This document shows positions 54,392 to 64,000 of a stretch of 64,000 nt of DNA, piece by piece; positions within the stretch are counted from its first letter, which is position 1, and the number at the start of each line of letters is the position of its first letter. The notes under the pieces were generated by a model, which saw nothing but the letters and a program-made list of their open reading frames with translations, made no database searches and was not told the origin of the DNA. The DNA is from Isochrysis galbana (Eukaryota > Haptophyta > Isochrysidales > Isochrysidaceae): positions 4,206,341-4,270,340 of the forward strand of contig CM030933.1 of the NCBI GenBank assembly GCA_018136815.1, written 5' to 3'. The position numbers and the translations under genes were made by a program.

Positions 54392-56539
54392 TGAGCCAGC
54401 TACGCGCGCTCAGACGGCTCAACCTGCCGCGTGCTCTCCCTCCCTGCCCCCCCCCCCTCTCTCTTTCTATCCCTCTCTCCCTCCCTCCCTCCCTCCCTCC
54501 CTCCCTCCCTCCCCTCCCTCCCTCCCCTATCTCCCTTTCTCGCTCGCTCGCTCGCTCGCTTTCCCTGCCCCCACGCCCTCCCTCTCCCGCCCTCCCTCCC
54601 TCCCTCCCCTCCCGCAGACACCAGCAGCCCACAGTCGACACGTGCAGCGCCCGCCCTCGTGCTGCGCCGGCAGCCACTCACTCTCTCTCGCTCTCACTCT
54701 CACTCCATCGAGGAGGGAGAGAGAGGGAGGGGGACAAGGGGAGAGAGAGAGAGAGAGAGAAAAGAGAGAGCGGAGGGAGAGAGAACTCTTCGAGAGAGGG
54801 CCCGCCGCATCTGTCTTATTGCGGGGTTTCACAGTGACGCCCATTCACACCACAGCACCTGGAACCTGGATCATCTGGATCCTTCTCTTCCGGATCGTAC
54901 ATGCGAAAAACAGGATAGGGTGCCCGTTTTCCTGTGAAGACAAAAAACAGTGTTTTTCACCGTTTTTCTGAGCTGCCCTACTGTTGCCGTGTGACTGACG
55001 GCTAGAGCGTTGCGTCATCGGTATAGGGGCGTACGGGCTGCGGAGGCGGAGACATCGGACATCGGGGCGATAATTTATAATTATAATTGAGAATTGTGGC
55101 GTATGATCATGCTACCTCCGCTCCAAAACTGAACTGTGATAGCGATTAGAGCCTTTGGGAAGCGAGGGCGACGCCTAGAGATGGGGAGGCACTAGATGGA
55201 AGGCCGATGTGTGGGGAGGGTACATGCTGGCTTAAAAGTCGCGTTCCGTCAAAAGAGGGCCAGGTGATATTTTTTTCACCCAGAAATGCTTGTTTTCTTT
55301 TTAGGTAGGAATGCCACAACAATTCCCCAGAGTATTATTATTACGAAGATGAGTACAAAGCTAATCACGACATACAAGGACGCGGCGCGTGCGCATAGCA
55401 ACCCCCCCCTCCCCCAAACACACACACGGTAACCCCCAGCTACGCAGGCGGAGTTTTCATCTTTTTCGTCTTTTTCTCACACCCCTCATCCTCGATCCTA
55501 TTGTCGATGTCGTTCTGCTGGCAGGCGACGATGTCGCTTGGCTGATCTTGGGTGGCGAGGTCCGTGACGCGTGCGAGGACGGCCATCTTGTTCTCCATGT
55601 AGAGTTTGCCAGCTGCTCGGCGCACTTGCACCATGGGACTCGTTTCAGCGTACGCGACCGCCGTGATGTATTCCATGCATGCAGAGGTACGCGACGGCGG
55701 CCTCGTGTCGCATCCGCGATCGACTTCCGACCTTAGGCGTCTTCGAGCCCAGTCGTTCTTGTTGCCGCGGGGTTTTACTCGTAACTTGTAGAACTCTGCA
55801 CTCGTAACTCGCCCCTCGCTCCTTGCCGTTGCGCCCCTTTGTGGCCTGTCTCGCTCCTGTTTCGCTCCTTTGCACCTTGGGCCTTGCTCTGCCTTTGGTC
55901 CCTCCTTGCTGTCGTTCCCCCGCGCTCGTTCTCGCTCTCGTCGTAGGTGTTCGTCGTTGCGGACCTTTCCCCCGCGCGAAGCCTACCCTCTCTCCCCTTC
56001 CGGTTTACGCTCGTAGATTCCCTCCTTACTTTCTATCTGTTCGTTCGCGGTAACCGCCGTTCGCCGTCGGCTCTTCCGTCGCATCATCGCTCTCTTGTCG
56101 GCTTTCTCTTCCTTGTTTCCTTCCTTCTGTGTTTTCCCCGCCCAAGTGGAGAAAGATACGTTAGTGTGGAGGAATGTTGGGTGAAAGTCAGGTGTGCGTG
56201 TCTCGGATTGTTGTCGGACTCATCGGATTGGTACCCTGTCGGCCTCTGTCGCCCTCGTCCCTCGTCCCAGTCGCTCCTCGCTCCCTCGTTTTCGCTCTCG
56301 CTCTTGCTCAGTCGTAACCAGCAATCTTACAACACCAACCAAATCCACTCACTCACCCACTCACCCTCGCTATCCGCTATGTCCGCTCCGTCTTCGCGCT
56401 CGCCCTCGCCACTGCCCGCCATCCATCTCCCAACCATGGAAGATGGCCTGCCCGTCCCGCCCGCCAATGGCCAAAATGCCGTGCCTGCCGCCGCCTACCT
56501 TCCGTCCCGTTCGGTTCCTCCTGTCCCATCCATAACCTC
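54392..56539. other. Intergenic, repeat-rich, no recognised gene
   Basis: 54455-54620 is (CCCT)n/(CTCC)n and (GCTC)n and 54712-54790 is (GA)n. 54930-54975 has AAAACAGTGTTTTTCACCG, inverted relative to 11838-11865. 55440-55676 minus is an open frame (YITAVAYAETSPMVQVRRAA; CEKKTKKMKTPPA) without family match. 56381 opens MSAPSSRSPSPLP like repeat E. 55850-56130 reads as Ser/Pro-rich frame debris. Confidence 0.45.
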
Positions 56540-57123
56540 CAATCCGTCACCTCGTCTCCAATGTACTTGGTCTTTGGGATCCTGTCGTACTCGTCGGAGT
56601 AGTCGCCGACGAGCATGAGCTTTGCCTTGCACCAACGGCCCATGTATGGCTCGATGAGTGCCCACATCGACGGGTAGCGTTCCTTGGCCAGATCCACGCG
56701 GAAGTCTCCACATCCACGGCCCATGCCGGAGGCTGTGACGAGCAGCATCGCCAGGATGGCGCCGCTCATGCCCTCCTCCATGTGTTCGCAGAACTTGAGG
56801 GCTGGGCCGCGGATCTCCTCGTAGGTGCGGTGACCGAGTCGCTTGGCGAGGAAGACAAGTACTAGCCCATGGCGAAGGAGCGCCGGGGCCTCTCCACAAC
56901 GAGACGGCTGACTTGGGGCGACCGAGGCGACCGAGAGGCGTTCGAGCGAGGCATGGTAGGGCTCGTAGGCGGCCTCCGAGTCCGATGGTAAGGGTGGTGG
57001 TGCCTCGAGGCATGCGCGAGAAGAGGGGAGGAATCCTTCCAGAGGTAGGGGTGGGGACGGGAAAAATCGACTTTTCAAAATTGCACCCAAAACTCCAAGA
57101 GAAGGCAAGGAGGGATTCTTCAT
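56540..57123 (-). CDS. Unrecognised open reading frame, possible exon
   Basis: A minus-strand frame with balanced, non-repetitive composition: LVLVFLAKRLGHRTYEEIRG, FCEHMEEGMSGAILAMLL, RYPSMWALIEPYMGRWCKAK, VGDYSDEYDRIPKTKYIG. It begins MKNPSLPSLGVLGAILKSRF at 57123 and loses character near 56530, where opposite-strand Ser/Pro-rich repeat begins. It may be a gene fragment or an element-borne gene. No domain was recognised and no splice partner was found. Confidence 0.4.
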
Positions 57124-58284
57124 GATGACATCAAAGCAACTACAAAGTTTCGCGAGTTGATTCTTTCGTGGTCACGAGTACGAAGGTCCGCAATGCGGCG
57201 ATTTTTTTGCAGTGGCCAAGGAGTTTTCTTTTAGGTACACACACCCTCATTGCCATGAGCGCCATGCGCAAGATGCAAGTGCAAGTGCAAGTGCTGCTTA
57301 CGGCTTCTCCAGCTCAAGCACTTCTCTAAAATTTGAGGCCCGACGATAGTATTGCCCAATGTATGTGATTCAAGGATAGTATTCGCTCTCACCGTCAGTG
57401 ATGTTCATCAAGATGATTTACTTCAAACTCGCTCTGCGGCCTGCCGCGGCCCGGCGATGAGCTGCTAAATGAATTGCGAATTGCGTCCGCACTCCGCACA
57501 AATGCGCGCCCAACCCACCAATGCGCTCCAAAGTAGGCGCGAAGTGGCCGCCACTTCGGCAAAAGCGCAGGACGTGGTGCGCTCATCCGCTCCGCCAAAA
57601 ACTACTCAACCTCAACATAAAGACTAGAAAATAGCAGAAGCAACAGCAGGCGATTGCTCAATCTCAATCTGCTCAAGGCCGCTCGCAACAGTTGCATCTA
57701 GGTTTGCTCAATCTCAATCTCAATCTACCCACGCACAACATGCTACTCGCATGCGGATAACGACTGCGCCCATCACAACCACCACAACGCCACAATCGAG
57801 GCAAACATTGATCCCACAGATTCCTAGTTAGTAGCTAGAGCACCAAGGCTTGAACTTGGCCAATTCCGCAGCAACTGCCACTCTTCTTGCAACTGTGTGT
57901 GGCCACCTGTAACGCCGGCCTACTAGGTAAGGGAGTGGTGTCATGAGCACAAGTGGGGCCGCGTCCACAGCACGACTTGCATCCGCGTTAGCAGCCAAGT
58001 GGCGTGGGCTCTGGCCCGCATCAGCCGCGCGGCCACGGCCATCCAGCTAGAGCCCCTTGCACTTGCACCAAGCCTGGAAAGCAAAGGAGGGAACATGAGT
58101 ACCGAAGGGGGAATCGCACCATAACGGAAACGAGCGAGGGGCAATCCTGCCGCACAGGATTCCAAGAGACCTATCGAATAAGACGAAAGAAGTGCGGTGT
58201 GCCTGAGGAGGAGATGCAAAGAGATTGCAAATTAAACCTGATTGCAATCACTGAAGTAGATAGACGGATAAAGGTACCCAGCTT
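57124..58284. other. Intergenic, no recognised gene
   Basis: 57275-57300 has AAGTGCAAGTGCAAGTGC. 57650-57730 has TCAATCTCAATCT and GCTCAATC repeats. 58200-58250 shares AAATTAAACCTGATTGC with repeat C surroundings. Confidence 0.4.
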
Positions 58285-58932
58285 TATAGGACGAGTCCTA
58301 CAATGTAGGACGACGTTGTGAACTATGAAGACACGGTTCAATCTAGGAATTGGGAGCTAGGATTTGGTTTCTGTGTTCATCTCATTGCCCTCATTGAGTC
58401 CTCCTAGAGGCTCAAGACACCATTCTCATCAAAGCATAATGAGTTATTTGCCACTCGCGGAAGCCTTCCCGGCAAAAAACGGCGTTGTCCTACGAATTGC
58501 CGCAAACACCTGAGGACACGATTTGAGGCTCATGATGAGCTCCCTAGAACTTGCTCCCACGAGATGAAATGCTCTTTGGCATGGGTTCTTTTCGACCTTC
58601 AGTGGAGACCAAGCTTGGTTTTGAAGCCCAATGCGAGTTTTGGCTGCTTTTGCCTCTTGCGGGGCAAAAACAAAACTCTCGACGCTCCCGGTGGCCTCCG
58701 ATGGCCGAAGTACTCAGTTCACTCTGGAGCCGAAAGCTCGGTCAAGACGAAGTCTACAGCCTTGGCCATAGTGGGAGCTAACTAAGGATCTCAAGACTGA
58801 GTTGGGACTATCCTTCAGTTGGTGGGAAGTCCGTATGTCCGTATCCTTCACTCTCGAAAGTTGTGTGGCTTTCAAGCTCAGGGTCCTACAAATATACCGA
58901 AATCGTAGGACGCGGTCCTATAATGTAGGACG
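58285..58932. repeat. Region bounded by GTCCTAYAATGTAGGAC hairpins
   Basis: GTCCTACAATGTAGGAC (~58291-58307) and GTCCTATAATGTAGGAC (~58915-58931) are 17-bp near-palindromes about 620 bp apart. A third partial copy (GGTCCTACAAATATACC) is at 58882. They may be hairpin ends of a small element. No target duplication was identified. Confidence 0.4.
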
Positions 58933-58946
58933 GAACTTTTTAGCCG

Positions 58947-59190
58947 TAGAGAAGCGCGGGGAAGATAGCGGATTAAACCTATTTGCGAGGCGCCTAGGAC
59001 CTAGGATGAAGAAAGGTGGGGAAACTTCCCTTCTCTTCGAGAGAAAGAGGGAGGGCGCTCCACAACCCAAGATCCTATGCGTCCAAGCGAAGCTTTTGAC
59101 CGAGAACGAGAACGAGAGAATTATAACGATAATACCGAACGACGAAGAGAAGCCTAATGAGTGTCGACTCATCGCGAATGCGACGCAAGA
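58947..59190 (+). repeat. Dispersed repeat C, copy 2
   Basis: Second copy of the 51761-51990 repeat, same orientation. Together with the inverted partial copy at 27375-27420 this shows a dispersed family. Confidence 0.85.
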
Positions 59191-59664
59191 GGTAGAGGCC
59201 CCCCGCTGCCCCGCTGTGTTTGGGACTGTGTTTGGCTGTGTTTCTACGAAACCCAAACACAGACTGTGTTTCCTGTGTTTGGAGAAGCCCCGGCTCGTGT
59301 TTCCCAGCTAGGTGCACACTGCTATAATAAAATCTAAGTTTTATTCTATTTATTATTTATTTAAAACTACTCACATTCCACATCTGGGACTCCGCCGAGG
59401 CGCCTACCCATGCGAACCAAGTGTAAACTTAGTTGGCAGTGCCAGTACTAGTACTAGCGCCCTCATTTAGCGCCAGTGCCAGTTTGCCAGTTCCATCTTC
59501 ATGCCTTTTACTGGTAAAGGTTCAACCACATCTTTTTCTCTAAGGTTAGGAGTCTTTTCCATAAGAGAGCTCCCCTCCCATTCTCTCCTTCTCTCTCTGA
59601 GGCACACAACAGGTCCTCGAGCAAGAGGCAAAGACAGGCGGACGCGTGGTTAGGAGCGGTATAC
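59191..59664. other. Intergenic, 5' of the DOT1-like gene
   Basis: 59215-59300 is a cluster of GTGTTTGG/CCAAACAC inverted motifs. 59325-59365 is AT-rich (TTTATTCTATTTATTATT). 59410-59430 has GAACCAAGTGTAAACTTAGT, a relative of the repeat B terminal palindrome. Confidence 0.5.
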
Positions 59665-60456
59665 ATGGGTCGCAAGCAGCATTCCAGCGGTCGCAGACTA
59701 CTCTCGCCTGCGGAGAGCTCTCAGGGTAGCACGCCTTCCCAGGTGGCAGCAAACCATGCAAAACGTAAAGCTAGCTCGCGGGCTCTAGATCTGGAGGCTG
59801 CTGCAGCGCATGCACTCGAAGCTGTGAACGCCTGCTACAGAGAGATTGATGGCTATACCATCGCACGTGTGGAGCGCGCGGCGCAACGGGCGACAGGCGT
59901 TGTGGTGGACGGCGTGCAATATGGCGAGGTGAAACCTAGCTCGTTTGCGACCGTATTGGCTTGGATGGCCCCTTGCGCAGACGAGAACTTCGTCGATGTA
60001 GGTTCGGGTACTGGTCGTGCTGTGATGACGGCGGCCGCTTTGTACCCTCTCGGCAAGGCTGTCGGTATCGAGATCCAGCCTCGATTGCATGAGGCCGCAT
60101 TGCACGCCTGTTCTCGGATGGATTGGACCGCAGCTGCAACTAACCAGAACAAAATTGAATTCAAATGTGCCGATGGGCTAGGGGATGGCGCCATCTGGCC
60201 GGACACCGCAGACCTCGTCTTTTGTACAACAACATGTTTCACAGAGGATATGCTACAAGCCTTCACCTCACTCGCCTGCCGACTACGACCTGGGACACGG
60301 ATCGCTACGACAACACGGGGACTCAACAAAAGGGGATTCGAGCTATTGCAGTCTGGCTTATTGCCGTACGCGAAGGGGGCGCTCACGTTCTTTGTGTATC
60401 GGCGTGTCGAGAGTGGCCGCGTCTCCAAGCGCAAACACGAAGAGAGAGAAGAGTGA
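59665..60456 (+). CDS. DOT1-like histone-lysine methyltransferase
   Basis: A single exon of 263 aa. The methyltransferase core has the DOT1 order: YGEVKPSSFATVLAWM, SAM-binding motif NFVDVGSGTGRAVMTAA, acidic GIEIQPRLHEAAL, then a FTEDMLQAFTSLACRLRPGT segment. DOT1 enzymes methylate histone H3 Lys79 without a SET domain. The usual substrate-proximal Asn-Asn is replaced here (CTTTCF), so the target may differ or activity may be changed. N- and C-termini are basic (MGRKQHSSGRR; VSKRKHEEREE), suitable for nucleosome binding. It is compact and intronless, as in several protist expansions of this family. Confidence 0.8.
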   Translation: MGRKQHSSGRRLLSPAESSQGSTPSQVAANHAKRKASSRALDLEAAAAHALEAVNACYREIDGYTIARVERAAQRATGVVVDGVQYGEVKPSSFATVLAWMAPCADENFVDVGSGTGRAVMTAAALYPLGKAVGIEIQPRLHEAALHACSRMDWTAAATNQNKIEFKCADGLGDGAIWPDTADLVFCTTTCFTEDMLQAFTSLACRLRPGTRIATTTRGLNKRGFELLQSGLLPYAKGALTFFVYRRVESGRVSKRKHEEREE

Positions 60457-60612
60457 GCAGTGCGCTAGTGACTCGTGTCCTCTGCGAATCTTCAATATAC
60501 TTCATTATTAATGTGACACACGTCTGGGGAGCTACCCCCTGCATCGTATACTACATTTTTAGCGTACGTCGCGGGAGTATGATACGAGTATGCACATGAT
60601 GTGCGGAGTGAC

Positions 60613-61095
60613 ATGCGTCGTCAGGCCGCTGTGCGGGTCGCCCGAGGCGCCGTGGGTGCGGCGGCGTTCCCACGCGCGACGCCGAGCGCAGCGTGCGCCC
60701 ATTGGCAAGGAGTGCTCTCACAACCCATGTGGGGCAGCCCGTCGCACCCGGGTCCTAAGCTAAACCCCACATGGGCGAAACTATGGAATAAGCTTGAATA
60801 TAATGCCATTCATAACGTATTTAAAGAATACGGAGCGACTACGCCCTATAACAGCGAAGAATGCGCACAATACCTCAAAAACAACGACACGTATATACAC
60901 TTTCAGGGAGAATATATCCCAAGGGACAAATTCTTAGATGCATGGGTCACACTGGTGAGCCACGCCACGGCAATAATGACGACGCTAGAAAATACGAACG
61001 AGGCAGGAAACGCGCCTCCTCGGCGCGAGACGGGCGAACAAAACCGCCCGGAGGAACCGCCACTCGAAATACGCATAACGCAAGACGGGGACTAA
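60613..61095 (+). CDS. Hypothetical protein with presequence-like start and AT-rich body
   Basis: A frame of 160 aa. The first ~40 residues are GC-rich and Arg/Ala-rich (MRRQAAVRVARGAVGAAAFP), like a mitochondrial or plastid presequence. The remainder switches to AT-rich codons (WAKLWNKLEYNAIHNVFKEY; YLKNNDTYIHFQGEYIPRDK) and ends in an acidic, disordered tail just before the (GA)n tract. No family was recognised. The composition break near 60780 suggests a fusion or insertion: a host-like leader joined to foreign coding DNA. It may also be two unrelated pieces in one frame by chance. Confidence 0.45.
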   Translation: MRRQAAVRVARGAVGAAAFPRATPSAACAHWQGVLSQPMWGSPSHPGPKLNPTWAKLWNKLEYNAIHNVFKEYGATTPYNSEECAQYLKNNDTYIHFQGEYIPRDKFLDAWVTLVSHATAIMTTLENTNEAGNAPPRRETGEQNRPEEPPLEIRITQDGD

Positions 61096-61111
61096 TAAGC
61101 TATCAAAGCGC

Positions 61112-61506
<395 letters not shown>

Positions 61507-61561
61507 ACACACATCCACTTTGACGCGAGCATCGATGGGGATATGCTTCCGGGAGGTGATG

Positions 61562-61665
61562 GCGATTGAACGCTTTTCCATGTGTTGTGTAGGTGATTGA
61601 GTGATTGAACGCTTTTCCATGTGTTGTGTACACAAGTTGTGTAGGTGATTGAAGGCTTTTCCATG
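61562..61665. repeat. Tandem repeat of ~33-45 bp, three copies
   Basis: The block GATTGAACGCTTTTCCATGT followed by GTTGTGTAGGT appears twice, with a third variant GATTGAAGGCTTTTCCATG. Copies are spaced 45-54 bp apart. It borders repeat B. Confidence 0.8.
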
Positions 61666-61672
61666 CGGTGGC

Positions 61673-62140
61673 CAACTAAGTTTATACTTGGTTGCCCCAT
61701 GGGGGGGCACGAGCCCCCCCCTCTCTCCACTCCTCCCCTGCCATGGGGGAGGAACCACTCATCCTCCTGGCACGCCTGATGGCTTGCCAGGAGGCCACTG
61801 CCCTGCTGACCCACTCTCTCCCTGGCAGGCACGCCTGCCTCGCGCGTCCTGGCCTGTCGTGGCCAGCCCATCGCTCCAACCCCCCCTCCCCCCCTGGTCG
61901 ACAGGCAGACAGGTGCAGAGTGGGGGCCCCAGAGGCCCAGGAGCGCCAGCGAGGGAGAGGCAGGAGAGGCCAGGGCCCAGCCCCAGCCTCCTCTGCCCCC
62001 TGAGCTGGCCTCCAGGAGCCTCCAGGGGCCGCCAGAGAGCAGCTGCAGGCCTGCCGCAGGCGCGCCATCGCGCGTGCCGCAGGGGAGAGGAGAGAGAGCG
62101 CGGAGAAGGGGGTGGGCGGAGCGAGAGCTCCGCTCACCCC
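61673..62140 (+). repeat. Dispersed repeat B, copy 2
   Basis: Starts AACTAAGTTTATACTTGGTT and CCCCATGGGGGGGCACGAG, then matches 11956-12560 along its length. It separates the two AT-rich frame clusters, so it is probably an insertion into them. Confidence 0.8.
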
Positions 62141-62156
62141 ATCGCTCCTCGTCGTT

Positions 62157-62306
62157 CAACCAGACAGCGAACAACTACACATACTCAAAATATGTCTATG
62201 GGACCAAAGGCTTTCCGTGTCACAACGCGGACAGTGCATTGCCCAGGCGCAGCTGTGGTATGCGCGCGTCTTCAACTCCACGTTCGTCCTGCCCACGGAA
62301 GTGTAA
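62157..62306 (+). pseudogene. C-terminal part of an AT-rich gene cut by repeat B
   Basis: The frame QPDSEQLHILKICLWDQRLS ... QAQLWYARVFNSTFVLPTEV stops at 62304-62306, only 37 bp before the next ATG. It opens from repeat B DNA without a start codon, so its 5' part was lost or displaced. Not recognised. Confidence 0.4.
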
Positions 62307-62343
62307 CTCACTGTCCCATCTTTTCTGTCGCTTTTACTAAACA

Positions 62344-62796
62344 ATGGGCAACACCGCCGGGCGAATCGACAATCACGGCTTCGGAATCGGAAAGTATGAC
62401 GTCGACACACAAGACCCCAAGAATGCACATGTTAAAGCGGGATGCAAAATGACCATCTTCTCCGAAGCCGGCTTCAAAGGCGAACACAAAACCATCAACG
62501 GCCCGTCGATGCTCAGCTCAGAAGACGTGCGGTGGGAGGTTGTCGACCTAAAGGCTATCGGATGGACTCAGCCAGTGCGCTCCCTAGAAATAGAGTGTCA
62601 TCCGGACTCGGCAGCGGCCAAACGAAAAAGCGAATTTCAAGCTGAAGTAACCAAAATGTTCGCAAAGGGAGCCGCATTTTTGCTAGGAACCATCGTGCTC
62701 GCAGTACTTGTCATCATTCTCTTGTGGAAATTACTCAACAAACGGTCCACCGAAAAAAATCCAAAGGGATACGACACCGCGCCACAGGCTAAATAA
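62344..62796 (+). CDS. Predicted membrane protein with crystallin-like segment
   Basis: 150 aa, intronless. It starts MGNTAGRIDN, which fits N-myristoylation (Met-Gly at the start, Thr/Ala at position 5-6). Residues ~35-85 (CKMTIFSEAGFKGEHKTI, GPSMLSSEDVRWEVVDLKAI, VRSLEIEC) resemble one beta/gamma-crystallin-type motif (F-x-G-x-x-x-x-I-x-G). Residues ~107-130 form one membrane helix (FLLGTIVLAVLVIILLWKLL), followed by a basic tail (NKRSTEKNPKGYDTAPQAK). A TAAATAAAA stop/poly(A)-like end follows. This layout suits a small virion or membrane-associated protein. The crystallin likeness is by pattern only. Codon use is more AT-rich than nearby host genes. Confidence 0.6.
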   Translation: MGNTAGRIDNHGFGIGKYDVDTQDPKNAHVKAGCKMTIFSEAGFKGEHKTINGPSMLSSEDVRWEVVDLKAIGWTQPVRSLEIECHPDSAAAKRKSEFQAEVTKMFAKGAAFLLGTIVLAVLVIILLWKLLNKRSTEKNPKGYDTAPQAK

Positions 62797-63125
62797 AAAG
62801 AGCACTTAAACAATCCAGACGGGGAGTGTTCATGTTAATCACCACAAACTCAATCCGTTTGTACCTTAATAAGGGGGTCCTTTAAGTAAAACTTATACCG
62901 TCCACATGGGGGGCACTTGCGAAAAAAACAACCAAACCTGAGGTTGCACCCTTTTCCCAATAGCTCTCGGGGGATTTTCTCGGTCCCCCGGTAGCTCTCG
63001 GTGGGGCTGTTGGCGATCGGGAGAAAATTTCCCCCCGATAGCTCCCGGGGCCCCCCGAGAGCTCCTGGGGGGCGTTGGCTCCTGGGGGGTAACATATACA
63101 TGCACGTAAATATTAGCAGTAGTGA
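62797..63125. other. Intergenic with shared repeat end and palindromes
   Basis: 62920-62950 contains AACAACCAAACCTGAGGTTG, shared with 28318-28345. 62960-63080 has several AGCTCTCGGGGG / CCCCCGATAGCTCC motifs in both orientations. No gene was recognised. Confidence 0.55.
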
Positions 63126-64000
63126 TTATTTTTTCTTTATTAGCCCAAAGGAGAGCTTAGGCCGTTTCGTGCCCGACGCGTCGCTACTACCGTGGCTGCG
63201 GTTCAGAACACGATCAAGTTCGGCAGCCTCTTCCGCCTTCTTCTTTTGCTCCTCTCGTTCGGATTCAAGGCGCGCTTGCAGCTCGAGGAACTTTTTCTCA
63301 GACAAAGCACGCTGCACTTCAATCGCTTTTGCTGCCTTTACTGCCTCGGCTGCCAAAGCCTCCCGCTGTGTCGCAAGCTTCCTCTCAGCCTCGGCTTGAC
63401 GCTCGCGCTCCTTCGTTCTAGCAGCCTGGCGAGCTTGTGCCACTGCGGCAGCTACCTCTGCGGGAAGAGACTCTTCCATGAGCCTACGAGCCTAAGAAGA
63501 GCCAAAAAAATTGAAGGAGGATGGATCAAGAAAAGCCCCGCCTATTCTACAGGTCTTTCGATATGATGTGCCCATGGGTGCAATTGCAGGGCGTGGCAAA
63601 GTCTGGCTTGACTTGCATGACCGGGACAGTGCACGAACACTGCAGGTGAGTAATCTGGCTCTGGTATAGTGGATCTGCGGGTTGCCAACACCTCTGCAAT
63701 CTCGGGGGCCATCGCCACCTCAGCTTCTATTGCACGGCGTTGTGCCTCTGCTTCGATGGCCCGCTCAAGCTCTTCTTTCACCGCTGACTCGAACATCTCC
63801 TCCTCCATCACGCGCATAGTTTCCTTTCGCCAAAGCTCGGTTGCCTCCGCCTCGGCCGCACGTCTTGCTGCCGCTTCTTTGTCCCTCTGCACCCACTGTT
63901 CCGATGGATCCACCTCGAGCTGTGCGTCACCACCAGGTCTGCTAGGAGGCACAGGAGTGACCAGGTTGTCAAGGGAATCGTGCTGAGTATGGGTAGAAGT
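63126..64000 (-). CDS. ARGLU1-like Glu/Arg-rich coiled-coil protein, 3' part
   Basis: Two exons are visible: the upstream one runs open from the right window edge to 63692, the second spans 63126-63491 (donor GAG|GTGTTG, acceptor TTAG|GCT, phase 0). Together they read at least 224 residues of Glu/Ala/Arg coiled coil (EEMFESAVKEELERAIEAEA; RTKERERQAEAERKLATQRE; LSEKKFLELQARLESEREEQ), ending KRPKLSFGLIKKK. Order and composition match the C-terminal half of arginine/glutamate-rich protein 1, an RNA-binding splicing and Mediator co-factor; other coiled coils cannot be excluded. The N-terminus lies beyond the window. Confidence 0.65.

Noticed and set aside
54192-54971. Large overlapping frames in 54.2-54.97 kb
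   Set aside because: They run through (CCCT)n, (GCTC)n and (GA)n tracts opposite the start of MRS2, with no domain signal.

Overview
The window is nuclear DNA of a photosynthetic eukaryote. It has GC-rich, spliced genes on both strands, long microsatellites, many dispersed repeats, and no operons or ribosome binding sites. One gene (25077-26264) encodes a cyclophilin whose leader reads as a signal peptide, then a Phe-led transit region (VHAFQ), then a twin-arginine lumen signal. That leader type is known from algae with a complex red plastid. A GC-AG intron in the MRS2 gene, short GT-AG introns elsewhere and the GC content fit a haptophyte best. This placement is inferred; no ribosomal or plastid marker is present.

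Recognisable genes, left to right: F-box/NHL protein (-, 398-2255); alpha-beta fused 2-oxoacid dehydrogenase E1 (-, 6666-9593); CKS1 cell-cycle protein (+, 13887-14467); GARP tethering subunit VPS53 (-, 15794-18526); YebC/TACO1-type regulator (-, 19114-20773); thylakoid-lumen cyclophilin (-, 25077-26264); choline-transporter-like protein (+, 29322-31586); alpha/beta hydrolase (+, 34291-35541); Lys/Ala/Pro-rich coiled-coil protein (-, 37677-39553); nucleotide-sugar-transferase-like protein (+, 40674-41769); 2OG-Fe(II) oxygenase (-, 42866-44128); SDP1-type patatin lipase (+, 45303-49048); MRS2 Mg2+ channel (-, 52473-54391); DOT1-like methyltransferase (+, 59665-60456); and the 3' part of an ARGLU1-like protein (-, from 63126 past the right edge). 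They are unrelated housekeeping genes. Exon models were built by eye from splice signals, reading phase and family similarity.

The DNA between them is mostly mobile-element debris. A 905-bp hAT element with perfect 15-bp inverted termini and an 8-bp target duplication (4171-5075) lies inside the transposase frame of a second hAT (4027-5870). That frame also carries an 8-bp tandem duplication that looks like an excision footprint. A 183-bp hAT-type MITE with a perfect 8-bp target duplication lies at 12883-13065. Two pieces of one LINE family share a 3' end (10393-11680 minus, 23811-24291 plus). A retrotransposon pol-like frame lies at 32569-33190. A 1.27-kb foldback with ~310-bp arms lies at 49428-50697. 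Several dispersed repeat families (B, C, D, E/F) occur in two or more copies.

The least explained part is a set of AT-richer, closely spaced, intronless frames of unknown origin: 60613-61095, 62157-62306 and 62344-62796, plus 50940-51266. The 62344 protein combines an N-terminal myristoylation-like MGN start, a crystallin-like segment and one C-terminal membrane helix. Insertions of (GA)n and repeat B split this tract. It may be the remains of an integrated small DNA virus of algae (polinton-like or virophage-like), but no hallmark capsid, polymerase or ATPase gene is visible.
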